DNA of 64,000 bases from Scandinavium sp036271055 (GTDB lineage: Bacteria; Pseudomonadota; Gammaproteobacteria; Enterobacterales; Enterobacteriaceae), in the NCBI RefSeq assembly GCF_036271055.1, contig NZ_DATBBJ010000073.1, positions 62,001-126,000 of the forward strand. The letters are read 5' to 3'. A program made the position numbers and the translations under genes. Below, piece after piece: positions 34,110 to 43,525 of the stretch (positions are counted from its first letter, which is position 1; every line of letters starts with the position of its first letter). Below the pieces are notes generated by a model. It made no database searches. It was given only the letters and a program-made list of their open reading frames with translations, and was not told the origin of the DNA.

Positions 34110-37100
34110 ATGGATTGTAAACGTACGATTGTTGCGAATGTCATATTGTCAACGCTTGTGGGTGGGAGTGCGTGGGCGGACAGCACTCACCACATTTCAG
34201 ACGGGGAACATATCTGGGATAGCGGATTGACAATTAATGGCGCTTCTGGCGACGGTATTCGCGGGGACGGACATTTTCATGCGGAGATATCGGTAAATGG
34301 TGATATCGATTCCAGCGCGAACCACAGCGGAATTTTTATTTCGGGTAACGCATCCGTCAGTTTCACTAGCACCGATCCAACAAAATCATTCACCGTTACC
34401 GGAAATCGCTGGGAAGGCATTCTCTCAGAGTCGAATGCCATGTTGAATATCGATGGTATGACAGTTAAGTCAAATAATAATGGCAGTAAAGACAATGGCG
34501 ATGGTAATGGTCTGCGAGCCAATTCAGGTGGGAAAGTAAATATTACTAACACAGCCCATGCTGAGTTTAATAAAAACAAAGAAAAGGGGATCTTTGCCTA
34601 CAGTAAAAACAGTGATGAGATAAGCAGTATCAGCATATCAGGAAGAGAGGGTGGAGGATCCACATTGCATGTGAATGGAAATGGCGAAGTTGGAATACAG
34701 TCTGAAGATAACGCTCTCATCAACATATCAAATATGTCTATGGAGGTTAATGAGAATGTTCAGGCAGGGATCAGAGTGCAAAGCCAGGGGCAGGTAGCCA
34801 TTAGCGGGAGCAGCGGTCAGCAGCTTACCGTGACAGGTAATGGTTTAGAAGATGACAGTAGTGGTAGCGGTATCCTCGTTAAAGATTATTCCCTATTGAA
34901 CGTGGAGGGAATGAATATTGTTGCCAGTAAAAATGGCCCCTACGGTATTCGCGCGACTGACGGTGGCGTGATCAATATTACCGGTAAGGAAAGTAATACG
35001 CTGACCGTCTCTGAAAATAACAGCGCTGATAAGAACAGAGGCGATGGTCTCTCAGCTGATTCTGTCGGCAAAACGGGTCACCGTTCCGAGATTAACATCC
35101 AGGGGATGGACATTCACGTCAAAGACCAGGCTTATCAGGGTATTGCGGCGCGTAATGGTGGCTTAGTGCAAATCATTGGCAGCGATGAGGCTAACCAGTT
35201 AGATGTGTATAACACCAGAATGAAAGACATTCAGGGTGACGGTAATGATGCCGGAAAAGGTATTCACGCCAGGGATTCTGACAGTGAAACCGGGAAGCAA
35301 TCGATTATTGCCATCAAGGATATGAATATCATCTCCAATAGTAACGAACGTGAGGGCGTTGTTGCGGCGATGAGTGGCATTATTTCCATTGAGAGCACGT
35401 CCGGAAATAACACCTTAGTCGCTAATGAGAATAAGCAATTCCACTCAGCGACGCTTGAGCAATGGGCTTATGGTTCAGGATTACTGGCACACGGTACTTC
35501 GGATGGTTCCCCGGACGAGCAAGCGGCAATTATTATTAAAAACATGCATGTAGAAGCCAATAACAATGGGTTATATGGCTTATACGCTCGTGACGGCGGG
35601 ATAATCAGTATTACCGGCGATGGAAGCCAAAAATTAACTCTTACAGGCAATAAATCAACCGAGTCAGCGTCATGGGCTGCTGGTATTGCGGTGGATGGTT
35701 TGCATGAAAATGGCACCTCCAAAGACCCTGCGACAATCTTCATCAAAGATATGGACGTGACCGTCAGTGACAACGGTCGTTATGGCATTGACGTTGCTAA
35801 TGGCGGGCAAATGGCAGTCAGCAGCACCACGGGCAACACCCTGACAATTTCGGGTAATCAAACGGGGAGCGCCGAAAAGAAAGAGGGGATCGGCATTCAT
35901 GTCGCGGGGGTGTTTGATACGACGCAGTCCCGGCTGGATATCTTTGATATGGATGTTCTGATCGATGGTAGCCCGGATGCGGGCATTAAGGTGAGTGACG
36001 GCGCGCTGGTCAATATCGTCAGTTCAAAGGGAAACCACACGCTGAAAGCCAACAGCAACGACAATCACGGCACCCAATATAACGAAGGCGCCGGTCTGTT
36101 CGCTTTTGATTCGAATGGCGATGAAAATTCAGCGGCTATGCTGAATATCGCCGGGATGAATGTTGAGGCCAACAATAACGGCTCCTACGGTGTGTTATCG
36201 GAAGGCGGCCAAATCCATATTCAGGGCAATGGTTCGCACACGCTCAATGTCGATGGGAATGGGCGCTACGGCGTGCTCGCAAAAGACGGTGGAAGCATTG
36301 AGATTGCAGGCATGAAAGTCTCCGGCAATTCACTCGATCATACGCTGGTCGGTATTGAACGGGAAGGGCATATCTCATTTACCCATAGCATTTTAACCAC
36401 TGACAACGATAATTTGTTTTACGCGTGGAGCGACAGCGACACCCAGACCAGCCGAATCACGTTAGAGGAATCCGTCGCCATTGGTAATGGATCGAAACTT
36501 GCGTGGTTTGACGCCCATAATGGCGTGCTTACAGCCACCCATTCCTGGTTAGAAAACGCGATTGGTACGAGTGCGCAAGCTGGCGTGGCCTCCACTGTGG
36601 CGTTGAAAAACTCCACCTGGCTGATGCGCGACAGCAGTAACATCACGCATCTGAGTATGGATAACGCTCTGACGGACATGCGTAATAAAGAGGGCTATAA
36701 CACCCTAACGGTGAACAGCCTGACGTCAGATAACTCGACTTATCTTCTCAATACGTATTTTGATTCACCCGGGCTTACGACGGACAAAATCATCGTCGAT
36801 GGCGGGGCGAGTAAGGGTGAAAATAACGTGCTGAAAGTGTATTCAACGGGTTATGCCACTGACACCCGAGAAATTAACGGCTACGGTATTCAGGTGGTTA
36901 ATCTGGATAACGCCACCGATAAATCTGTCGACTTTTCGTTATACGGCGGTGTGGTAGACAGCGGTGCCTGGAACTATCACCTTTACCGCGCCGTGGACGA
37001 TAACTACTACCTGCAAACGGACTACACTCCGACCACAACAGCTAAAGTCATCACCAATATTCCGGCCGTTCAGCTGTCGATCATCAAATCAGGACTGAAC

Positions 37101-37967
37101 GAATTCCGCCATCGCATCACGGAATTACGCGAACAAGACATTTTCCAGCCAAATGAAGTCTGGGTGCGTTCCTGGGGTAAACATTTGAAAATCGATGACA
37201 CTATCGATTCGAAAATGAATCTCTATGGCATTGAGCTGGGATATGACAAAGAGATCTACGAGAACGAAGAGAACAAATATTATGCCGGTATTATGGTGGG
37301 CTACATGTACGCCGATAATATCAAGCACCACAATGCCGGTTACCCCGATGGTAGCGCGAGCGCCAACACGCCTGGCGTCGGGTTATACGGCGTGTGGGAT
37401 AACAGCGACGGCTGGTATTCCTACGGTACGTTGCGTTATTTCTGGTCGAAAATGAAAGCCCAGAACTACACCTCTGCCGGGGAGAAAATCACCTTTAATC
37501 CAGACCGAAATTACTTTGCCGCGACCGTTGAACTGGGGAAACAGTTTGAGGAGATTATCGATGAAAAAAGTAAATGGATTTTTGAGCCAAAAGCCGAACT
37601 GGGTTACGCCTATTCGGCGAGTAAAAGCTTTAAAACCAACATGAACGCCGACGTTCGTTACGGTAAAAGTGACAGCTTCACTACCCGGGCCGCATTATTG
37701 CTGGGATACAACAGTGAAGCAGAATCGGGTTCCATTTATGAACCGTTTGTTGAAGTCGGTGTGAACCAGGAATGGTTGGGGAAAACCGATGTCACCTATG
37801 CCGGGGGCCGTTTTAAGAGCGACCAGCAAGGGGCTGGGTTCGATTTGTCGGTGGGACTACGTGCAAGAACCAATGAAAACTGGAGCTTTATCGGCAATCT
37901 TGGCTATGAAAAGGGCGAAGTGACGCAAGGCTTCGGCGCGCAGTTAGGCGTCAGGTATAGCTGGTAA
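34110..37967 (+). CDS. Type Va autotransporter with repeat-rich passenger
   Basis: The 1285-residue secreted or surface protein has a signal peptide (1-23, ending SAWA), a long Asn/Asp/Gly/Ser-rich passenger (about 24-1010) and a C-terminal autotransporter beta-barrel (about 1015-1285) ending in YSW. The passenger contains about a dozen degenerate units of some 75 residues, each built as G(I/L)xA...(I/L)xIxxMxVxxNNNGxYGIxxxxGGxIxI...NTLTVSGN, a pattern expected to fold as a parallel beta-helix of the pertactin type. No protease triad was seen. It resembles adhesin-like AIDA/pertactin autotransporters in design but I cannot name it. The gene sits between xthA and the FAD oxidoreductase gene, with an AT-rich upstream region, which suggests acquisition. 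Confidence 0.88.
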   Translation: MDCKRTIVANVILSTLVGGSAWADSTHHISDGEHIWDSGLTINGASGDGIRGDGHFHAEISVNGDIDSSANHSGIFISGNASVSFTSTDPTKSFTVTGNRWEGILSESNAMLNIDGMTVKSNNNGSKDNGDGNGLRANSGGKVNITNTAHAEFNKNKEKGIFAYSKNSDEISSISISGREGGGSTLHVNGNGEVGIQSEDNALINISNMSMEVNENVQAGIRVQSQGQVAISGSSGQQLTVTGNGLEDDSSGSGILVKDYSLLNVEGMNIVASKNGPYGIRATDGGVINITGKESNTLTVSENNSADKNRGDGLSADSVGKTGHRSEINIQGMDIHVKDQAYQGIAARNGGLVQIIGSDEANQLDVYNTRMKDIQGDGNDAGKGIHARDSDSETGKQSIIAIKDMNIISNSNEREGVVAAMSGIISIESTSGNNTLVANENKQFHSATLEQWAYGSGLLAHGTSDGSPDEQAAIIIKNMHVEANNNGLYGLYARDGGIISITGDGSQKLTLTGNKSTESASWAAGIAVDGLHENGTSKDPATIFIKDMDVTVSDNGRYGIDVANGGQMAVSSTTGNTLTISGNQTGSAEKKEGIGIHVAGVFDTTQSRLDIFDMDVLIDGSPDAGIKVSDGALVNIVSSKGNHTLKANSNDNHGTQYNEGAGLFAFDSNGDENSAAMLNIAGMNVEANNNGSYGVLSEGGQIHIQGNGSHTLNVDGNGRYGVLAKDGGSIEIAGMKVSGNSLDHTLVGIEREGHISFTHSILTTDNDNLFYAWSDSDTQTSRITLEESVAIGNGSKLAWFDAHNGVLTATHSWLENAIGTSAQAGVASTVALKNSTWLMRDSSNITHLSMDNALTDMRNKEGYNTLTVNSLTSDNSTYLLNTYFDSPGLTTDKIIVDGGASKGENNVLKVYSTGYATDTREINGYGIQVVNLDNATDKSVDFSLYGGVVDSGAWNYHLYRAVDDNYYLQTDYTPTTTAKVITNIPAVQLSIIKSGLNEFRHRITELREQDIFQPNEVWVRSWGKHLKIDDTIDSKMNLYGIELGYDKEIYENEENKYYAGIMVGYMYADNIKHHNAGYPDGSASANTPGVGLYGVWDNSDGWYSYGTLRYFWSKMKAQNYTSAGEKITFNPDRNYFAATVELGKQFEEIIDEKSKWIFEPKAELGYAYSASKSFKTNMNADVRYGKSDSFTTRAALLLGYNSEAESGSIYEPFVEVGVNQEWLGKTDVTYAGGRFKSDQQGAGFDLSVGLRARTNENWSFIGNLGYEKGEVTQGFGAQLGVRYSW

Positions 37968-37975
37968 ACCCTGTT

Positions 37976-37999
37976 AGCCCCGGTCTGTTGGCCGGGGCT
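37976..37999. terminator. Convergent hairpin after the autotransporter gene
   Basis: AGCCCCGG and CCGGGGCT form an 8-bp perfect stem with an 8-base loop between two converging genes. It has no marked T-run. Confidence 0.6.
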
Positions 38000-38006
38000 G
38001 ATAACC

Positions 38007-39401
38007 CTACAATTTCCGTAACCGTCCTAACACCGTTGGCAAAAACTCTGCCACCGTAGGGTGCACGGGCAAAGCCTGCATCATTAGCCGATAACTGGCT
38101 CCCGTCGCCATATAGTTGGAAATGACCGACACGATTTCATCCCCACCGATCCCGAGAAACGCCGCGCCAAGAAAGCGTTCGCTTTGGGCATCGACAATCA
38201 GGCGAATCATGCCATACGTTTCACTCTCTTCCTTTGCGCGGCTGACGTCTGCCATGTTAATTTCGGCCACCAGAATCTGCTGCCCTTGTGCGACAAGTTC
38301 GCGCGCTTGTGTGAGCGTAATGCCTACGCGGCCCAGCGGCGGATCGGTAAACATCGCGTAGCTCAGCACTCGCTTATCGGCGTCGTGCCATTGCCCATCT
38401 GGCTGCTGACCGTCGATTTCCGCCAGTACGATTTGATAGTCATGAAAGCTGGTGTGCGTAAATGCGCCGCGCCCGTTGATATCGCCCAACGCTTTAATGC
38501 CCGCCACGTTGCTATTGAAATGTGCATCGGTACGCACAAATCCTCGTTTGTCGGTTTCGACGCCGATGGCAGCAAGATTGAGTCGTTCGGAATTAGGCTG
38601 GCGACCGGTGGCAAATAGAATGTGGCTGCCGCTTAACGCAGTGCCGTCTGCTAACTGCGCAGTCAGGCCATCGGCATTGGGCGCAAGGCTGCTGACGCTA
38701 TTATTGAGATAGAACTTGATGCCTTCGGCACGCATAAATTCGGCGATCTGCTCACTAATATCCTCGTCTTCACGTTCGGCAATTCGGCCCGCGCGGTGAA
38801 TAATCGACACCTCAGCGCCAAGACGACGGAATATTTGTCCCAGCTCCAGGCCAATATAGCTGGCACCGACAATAATCAGGTGCGCAGGGCATTCGGTGAG
38901 CGCCAGCAAACTGGCGTTATCGAGATACGGCACGCTGTCGATGCCGGGCAAATCGGGAATAAAGGCGCGAGTCCCGGTATTGAGATACACCTGCGCAGCA
39001 GAAAGCGTTTCGCCGTTAACCTCAAGCAGAAAATTGTCGCCATCACGCCCCTGAAAACACGCCCAGCCGTGGATCGTTTCCACATTATCCGTCGCCTCAA
39101 GCCAACCGACTAAGCCGTTGCGGGACGTTTCTACACGCTGGCGCATCCGTAACATTGCAGCAGGAAAATCGACGCTGACCGGCCCGGTGATAACGCCAAA
39201 TTCAGCGGCTCGTCGTGCCATATGCGCCACTCGCGCCGACTTCCGCAGTGTCTTGGTTGGCGTACAACCGAAATTGACACAGGTGCCGCCAAAAAGATTG
39301 CCTTCAATCAATGCCACACGTTGTCCACGCGCTGCCAGTTCCACTGCCAAAGAAGGTGCTGCCTGACCCGCACCAATCAGCACTGCATCAAAATGCCGCA
39401 T
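38007..39401 (-). CDS. FAD-dependent pyridine nucleotide-disulfide oxidoreductase
   Basis: The 464-residue flavoenzyme belongs to the class I disulfide oxidoreductases (mercuric reductase/lipoamide dehydrogenase/RclA type). It shows the FAD motif LIGAGQAAPSLA, the redox-active GGTCVNFGCTPTKT (Cys pair spaced by four), the NAD(P)-binding IVGASYIGLELG, the second FAD motif ALGDINGRG and the C-terminal HPTVAE with the His-Glu pair. It lacks the heavy-metal-binding N-terminal domain of MerA and its C-terminal cysteines, so mercury reduction is unlikely. The substrate is unknown. It shares the insert with the autotransporter; in E. coli astC and xthA adjoin. Confidence 0.82.
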   Translation of the reverse strand: MRHFDAVLIGAGQAAPSLAVELAARGQRVALIEGNLFGGTCVNFGCTPTKTLRKSARVAHMARRAAEFGVITGPVSVDFPAAMLRMRQRVETSRNGLVGWLEATDNVETIHGWACFQGRDGDNFLLEVNGETLSAAQVYLNTGTRAFIPDLPGIDSVPYLDNASLLALTECPAHLIIVGASYIGLELGQIFRRLGAEVSIIHRAGRIAEREDEDISEQIAEFMRAEGIKFYLNNSVSSLAPNADGLTAQLADGTALSGSHILFATGRQPNSERLNLAAIGVETDKRGFVRTDAHFNSNVAGIKALGDINGRGAFTHTSFHDYQIVLAEIDGQQPDGQWHDADKRVLSYAMFTDPPLGRVGITLTQARELVAQGQQILVAEINMADVSRAKEESETYGMIRLIVDAQSERFLGAAFLGIGGDEIVSVISNYMATGASYRLMMQALPVHPTVAEFLPTVLGRLRKL

Positions 39402-39495
39402 TGTGTTTCCCCATAAAGCCTGCCCGTTAAATGAACAAATTGAGCGTAGCGCAGGGGGAGAGTGGCGACAAATATTGCCCGTTCAGTGTGCATTA

Positions 39496-39512
39496 CGCCC
39501 CGTTTTGGGGCG
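39496..39512. promoter_or_regulatory. NtrC-like dyad upstream of astC
   Basis: CGCCCC-GTTTT-GGGGCG has the 6-5-6 symmetry of an NtrC site (TGCACC-N5-GGTGCA) and agrees at 8 of 12 defined bases. It lies about 200 bases upstream of the sigma-54 promoter, a typical enhancer distance. The 397-base gap also has other dyads (ATTAGC-GCT-GCTAAT at 39584; TATTCAC/GTGAATA at 39617-39647, the latter reminiscent of ArgR half-sites). Confidence 0.35.
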
Positions 39513-39709
39513 CAGAATGACAACAAATGTCGCAGCCTTCACACTTCATGAATTAAGTTTTATTAATGCATAACATTGCTGTTATTAGCGCTGCTAATGG
39601 CGTTAACAGATTATTTATTCACTTTATATGCAATTAATGTGAATAGCGATAGGTTGTAACTCATTGATATTTAGTTGGCTCCTTCCGTTTATGCAGTTTT
39701 GTCGCTGGC

Positions 39710-39725
39710 TGGCACGATGCGTGCA
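39710..39725 (+). promoter_or_regulatory. Sigma-54 promoter of astCADBE
   Basis: TGGCACGATGCGTGCA fits TGGCAYRNNNNTTGCW with one change (GTGC for TTGC) and keeps GG at -24 and GC at -12. It lies 74 bases before the astC ATG. In E. coli the ast operon is transcribed from an NtrC-activated sigma-54 promoter in the same place. Confidence 0.75.
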
Positions 39726-39798
39726 ATATACATTTACAGCACAAATACTCATATTTATTAACATCACAATAACGGAATGTTTACCGGAAGAGGTTGCT

Positions 39799-41019
39799 AT
39801 GACTCACTCAGTTACGCGCGGAAATTTTGACGATTGGATGATGCCGGTTTACGCCCCGGCGCCTTTTATTCCGGTACGTGGAGAAGGCTCTCGCCTGTGG
39901 GATCAACAGGGCAAAGAGTACATTGATTTTGCAGGCGGAATTGCAGTGAACGCGCTGGGTCATGCGCATCCGGCGATGATCCGTGCGCTGACCGAACAGG
40001 CAGGCAAGTTCTGGCACACCGGTAATGGCTACACGAATGAACCGGTTTTGAAACTGGCGAAACAGCTGATTGACTCCACCTTTGCCGACAAAGTGTTCTT
40101 CTGTAACTCCGGTGCGGAAGCCAACGAAGCGGCGCTGAAACTGGCGCGTAAATACGCCCACGACAAATTTGGTCCGCAGAAAAGCGGCATCGTGGCATTC
40201 AAAAATGCCTTCCACGGACGCACGCTGTTTACCGTCAGCGCAGGCGGTCAGCCTTCCTATTCACAGGATTTTGCGCCGCTTCCGCCGCAAATTCAGCACG
40301 CCATTTATAACGATATTGATTCGGCTCGTGCCCTGATCAATGACGACACCTGTGCGGTAATTGTCGAACCTATCCAGGGCGAGGGCGGCGTAGTACCTGC
40401 GACACCTGCTTTCCTGAAAGAGTTGCGCGAACTCTGCGATCGCCATAACGCCTTGCTGATTTTTGATGAAGTGCAAACGGGCGTTGGTCGTACCGGTGAG
40501 CTGTATGCCTATATGCATTACGGCGTGACGCCAGATGCACTGTCGACGGCGAAAGCGCTTGGCGGTGGTTTCCCGATTGGTGCCTTGCTGACCCGGGACG
40601 AATTCGCCAGCGTGATGGTTGTCGGTACGCATGGCACCACCTACGGTGGCAACCCATTGGCCTGTGCGGTTGCCGGGGAAGTGCTGTCTATCCTCAACAC
40701 CAAAGAAGTGCTGAATGGCGTGAAGCAGCGCAATCAGTGGTTCTCCGAGCGCCTGACTGCTATTAATGCCAAATTCGGCCTGTTCGACGAAGTTCGCGGC
40801 ATGGGTTTGCTGATTGGCTGCATACTGAAAAAAGAGTACGCCGGGAAAGCCAAACAAATCAGCCAGCTCGCTGCGGAAAACGGTTTGATGGTGCTGATTG
40901 CCGGGGCTAATGTGGTGCGTTTCGCGCCTGCGCTGATCATCAGCGAAGAAGAGGTGAAGTCGGGCCTCGACCGCTTTGAGAAGACCTGCGAACGCTTTGT
41001 CTCTGAGGTGTCATCATGA
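39799..41019 (+). CDS. astC: Succinylornithine transaminase AstC
   Basis: The 406-residue class III aminotransferase uses PLP and 2-oxoglutarate to convert N2-succinylornithine to succinylglutamate semialdehyde, step three of the arginine succinyltransferase pathway. The PLP site STAKALGGGFPIGALL (Lys near 252), IFDEVQTGVGRTG and GTHGTTYGGNPLA are seen. The start at 39799 (MTHSVTRGNFDDWM) follows GAAGAGG; the 45-residue upstream extension covers the sigma-54 promoter and is not coding. It is the first gene of the operon. Confidence 0.96.
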   Translation: MTHSVTRGNFDDWMMPVYAPAPFIPVRGEGSRLWDQQGKEYIDFAGGIAVNALGHAHPAMIRALTEQAGKFWHTGNGYTNEPVLKLAKQLIDSTFADKVFFCNSGAEANEAALKLARKYAHDKFGPQKSGIVAFKNAFHGRTLFTVSAGGQPSYSQDFAPLPPQIQHAIYNDIDSARALINDDTCAVIVEPIQGEGGVVPATPAFLKELRELCDRHNALLIFDEVQTGVGRTGELYAYMHYGVTPDALSTAKALGGGFPIGALLTRDEFASVMVVGTHGTTYGGNPLACAVAGEVLSILNTKEVLNGVKQRNQWFSERLTAINAKFGLFDEVRGMGLLIGCILKKEYAGKAKQISQLAAENGLMVLIAGANVVRFAPALIISEEEVKSGLDRFEKTCERFVSEVSS

Positions 41020-42050
41020 TGGTGATCCGTCCGGTCAGGCATGAGGATCTGCCTGGCCTGCTGGCTCTCGCAGGGAAAACCGGCGGCGGTTTAACGTCGC
41101 TTCCCGCCGACGAAACGACACTGTCGGCACGCATTGAGCGTTCCATCAACACCTGGAACGGAACACTGGAAAAAGGTGAGCAGGGTTATGTGTTCGTGCT
41201 GGAAGACAGTGCGACGGGCAGCGTGGCGGGGATTTGCGCCATCGAAGTGGCTGTTGGCCTGCATGAGCCGTGGTACAACTATCGCGTCGGCACGCTGGTT
41301 CACGCCTCGAAAGAGCTGAATGTTTATAACGCGCTGCCGACACTGTTCCTCACCCACGATCACACCGGTAGCAGTGAACTCTGCACGCTGTTCCTCGACC
41401 CGGATTGGCGCAAAGAGGGCAACGGCTATCTGTTGTCAAAATCCCGCTTCCTGTTTATGGCGGCGTTTCGTGACCACTTTAACGAAAAAGTGGTGGCCGA
41501 AATGCGTGGCGTGATTGACGAGCACGGTTACTCCCCGTTCTGGGAAAGTCTGGGCCAGCGCTTCTTCTCAATGCCATTCGCTCGTGCGGATTATCTGTGC
41601 GGCACCGGGCAAAAAGCGTTTATCGCCGAACTGATGCCAAAACACCCGATCTACACCGATTTCCTTTCCCCGGAAGCGCGTCGCGTCATTGGCGAAGTAC
41701 ATCCACAAACCGCGCCTGCGCGTGCGGTGCTGGAAAAAGAAGGGTTCCGCTACCGTAACTACGTCGATATTTTCGACGGCGGCCCCACGCTGGAATGTGA
41801 CATCGACCGCGTGCGCGCGATCCGTAAAAGCCGTCTGGTGGAAGTGGGTGAAGGCCAGCCCGCGCCGGGCGAACTTCCAACTTGTCTGGTGGCTAACGAG
41901 CAATATGAACACTACCGTGCGATGCTGGTGCAGGCCGACCCGCACACCGACAAACTGTTGCTGAGCGCAAAACAGCTTGATGCCCTGAAATGCCACGCGG
42001 GCGACCGTGTACGGCTGGTTCGTCTTTGCCCTGAGGAGAAAAAAGCATGA
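41016..42050 (+). CDS. astA: Arginine N-succinyltransferase AstA
   Basis: The 344-residue enzyme transfers succinyl from succinyl-CoA to the alpha-amino group of arginine, the first step of the pathway. It is a GNAT-fold protein with the conserved GGGLTSLP, NYRVGTLVHASKELNVYNALPTL-type core and GYLLSKSRF acyl-CoA-binding region. It overlaps astC and astD by four bases each (ATGA), so translation is coupled. It aligns end to end with E. coli AstA. Confidence 0.96.
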   Translation: MMVIRPVRHEDLPGLLALAGKTGGGLTSLPADETTLSARIERSINTWNGTLEKGEQGYVFVLEDSATGSVAGICAIEVAVGLHEPWYNYRVGTLVHASKELNVYNALPTLFLTHDHTGSSELCTLFLDPDWRKEGNGYLLSKSRFLFMAAFRDHFNEKVVAEMRGVIDEHGYSPFWESLGQRFFSMPFARADYLCGTGQKAFIAELMPKHPIYTDFLSPEARRVIGEVHPQTAPARAVLEKEGFRYRNYVDIFDGGPTLECDIDRVRAIRKSRLVEVGEGQPAPGELPTCLVANEQYEHYRAMLVQADPHTDKLLLSAKQLDALKCHAGDRVRLVRLCPEEKKA

Positions 42051-43525
42051 GTTTATGGATCAACGGTGACTGGGTCACCGGGCGCGCAGAGGCACGCAGC
42101 AAAACCAATCCCGTCACTCACGAAGCCGTGTGGCAAGGCAATGATGCCGACGCCGAACAGGTGGCGGAAGCGGTAAAAGCCGCTCGCGGCGCTTTCCCTG
42201 GCTGGGCGACACAGCCGTTTAGCGTGCGTCAGCAGATTGCAGAAAAATTTGCCGCGTTACTGGAAACGAATAAAGAAGCGCTGACCGAAGTCATCGCTCG
42301 TGAAACCGGCAAACCGCGCTGGGAAGCGGCGACCGAAATTGGCGCGATGATCAACAAGATTGCGATTTCGGTGAAAGGCTATCACAGCCGTACCGGCGAG
42401 CAGGAAACACCGATGCCAGACGGCACGGCAACGCTGCGTCACCGTCCACACGGCGTGCTGGCGGTGTTTGGCCCTTACAATTTCCCCGGCCATTTGCCGA
42501 ACGGGCATATCGTGCCTGCGTTGCTGGCGGGCAACACCGTTGTGTTTAAGCCAAGCGAATTAACGCCGATGAGTGGCGAAGCGGTGGTAAAACTGTGGGA
42601 ACAGGCCGGTTTACCCGCGGGCGTGTTGAACCTGATTCAGGGCGGCCGTGCGACAGGCGAGGCGTTAAGTTCTCAGGCTGATTTGGACGGCCTGCTGTTC
42701 ACCGGCAGCTCCAACACTGGTTTTACGCTGCATCGCCAACTGGCAGGTCAGCCGCAAAAAATTCTAGCGCTGGAAATGGGCGGCAATAACCCGCTAATTA
42801 TCGATGAACCGCAGGATCTCGATGCGGCTGTTCACGTGGCAGTACAGTCAGCGTTTATCACCGCCGGGCAGCGCTGCACCTGCGCGCGTCGTCTGCTGGT
42901 GAAGCGCGGCGAAGCGGGGGATGCTTTCCTCAAACGGCTGGTGGATGTCACGCGGCGCATTATTCCGGGCAGTTGGAACGCTGAGCCGCAACCGTTTATT
43001 GGCGGTCTGATCACCGAACAGGCGGCGCAAAACGTGCGCACAGCCTGGCTGCAACATGTTGCCAATGGCGGCGTGACCTTACTTGAACCTCGTCTGCTGG
43101 AGCCGGGAACGTCACTGGTAACACCGGGCATTATCGACATGACCCATGTGCAGAATGTGGTAGATGAAGAAGTGTTTGGCCCGCTGCTTTGCGTATGGCG
43201 TTATGACGATTTCGATGAAGCGATTGCGCTGGCGAATAACACGCGCTATGGCTTGTCCTGTGGTCTGGTCTCTGCCGAGCGCGACAAATTCGACCAGCTA
43301 TTGCTGGAAGCGCGCGCCGGGATCGTCAACTGGAATAAACCGTTGACCGGGGCGGCGAGTACCGCGCCGTTTGGCGGCGTGGGTGCATCGGGCAATCATC
43401 GTGCTGGTGCCTGGTATGCGGCAGATTACTGCGCGTGGCCGATGGCAAGCCTGGAGTCTCCGGCGCTGTCGCTGCCGGGCACGCTCAATCCGGGTCTCGA
43501 TTTCTCCTCTGAGGTGACATCATGA
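42047..43525 (+). CDS. astD: Succinylglutamate semialdehyde dehydrogenase AstD
   Basis: The 492-residue aldehyde dehydrogenase oxidises succinylglutamate semialdehyde to succinylglutamate with NAD+. The general base Glu is in ILALEMGGNNPLI, the nucleophile Cys in ITAGQRCTCARRL, and FTGSSNTGFTLHR is the NAD-binding part. It overlaps its neighbours astA and astB by four bases each and is the fourth enzyme of the pathway. Confidence 0.96.
   Translation: MSLWINGDWVTGRAEARSKTNPVTHEAVWQGNDADAEQVAEAVKAARGAFPGWATQPFSVRQQIAEKFAALLETNKEALTEVIARETGKPRWEAATEIGAMINKIAISVKGYHSRTGEQETPMPDGTATLRHRPHGVLAVFGPYNFPGHLPNGHIVPALLAGNTVVFKPSELTPMSGEAVVKLWEQAGLPAGVLNLIQGGRATGEALSSQADLDGLLFTGSSNTGFTLHRQLAGQPQKILALEMGGNNPLIIDEPQDLDAAVHVAVQSAFITAGQRCTCARRLLVKRGEAGDAFLKRLVDVTRRIIPGSWNAEPQPFIGGLITEQAAQNVRTAWLQHVANGGVTLLEPRLLEPGTSLVTPGIIDMTHVQNVVDEEVFGPLLCVWRYDDFDEAIALANNTRYGLSCGLVSAERDKFDQLLLEARAGIVNWNKPLTGAASTAPFGGVGASGNHRAGAWYAADYCAWPMASLESPALSLPGTLNPGLDFSSEVTS

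Noticed and set aside
34003..34230. 75-residue frame overlapping the autotransporter start
   Set aside because: No ribosome binding site, no homology, and it runs into the signal peptide region of the real gene.
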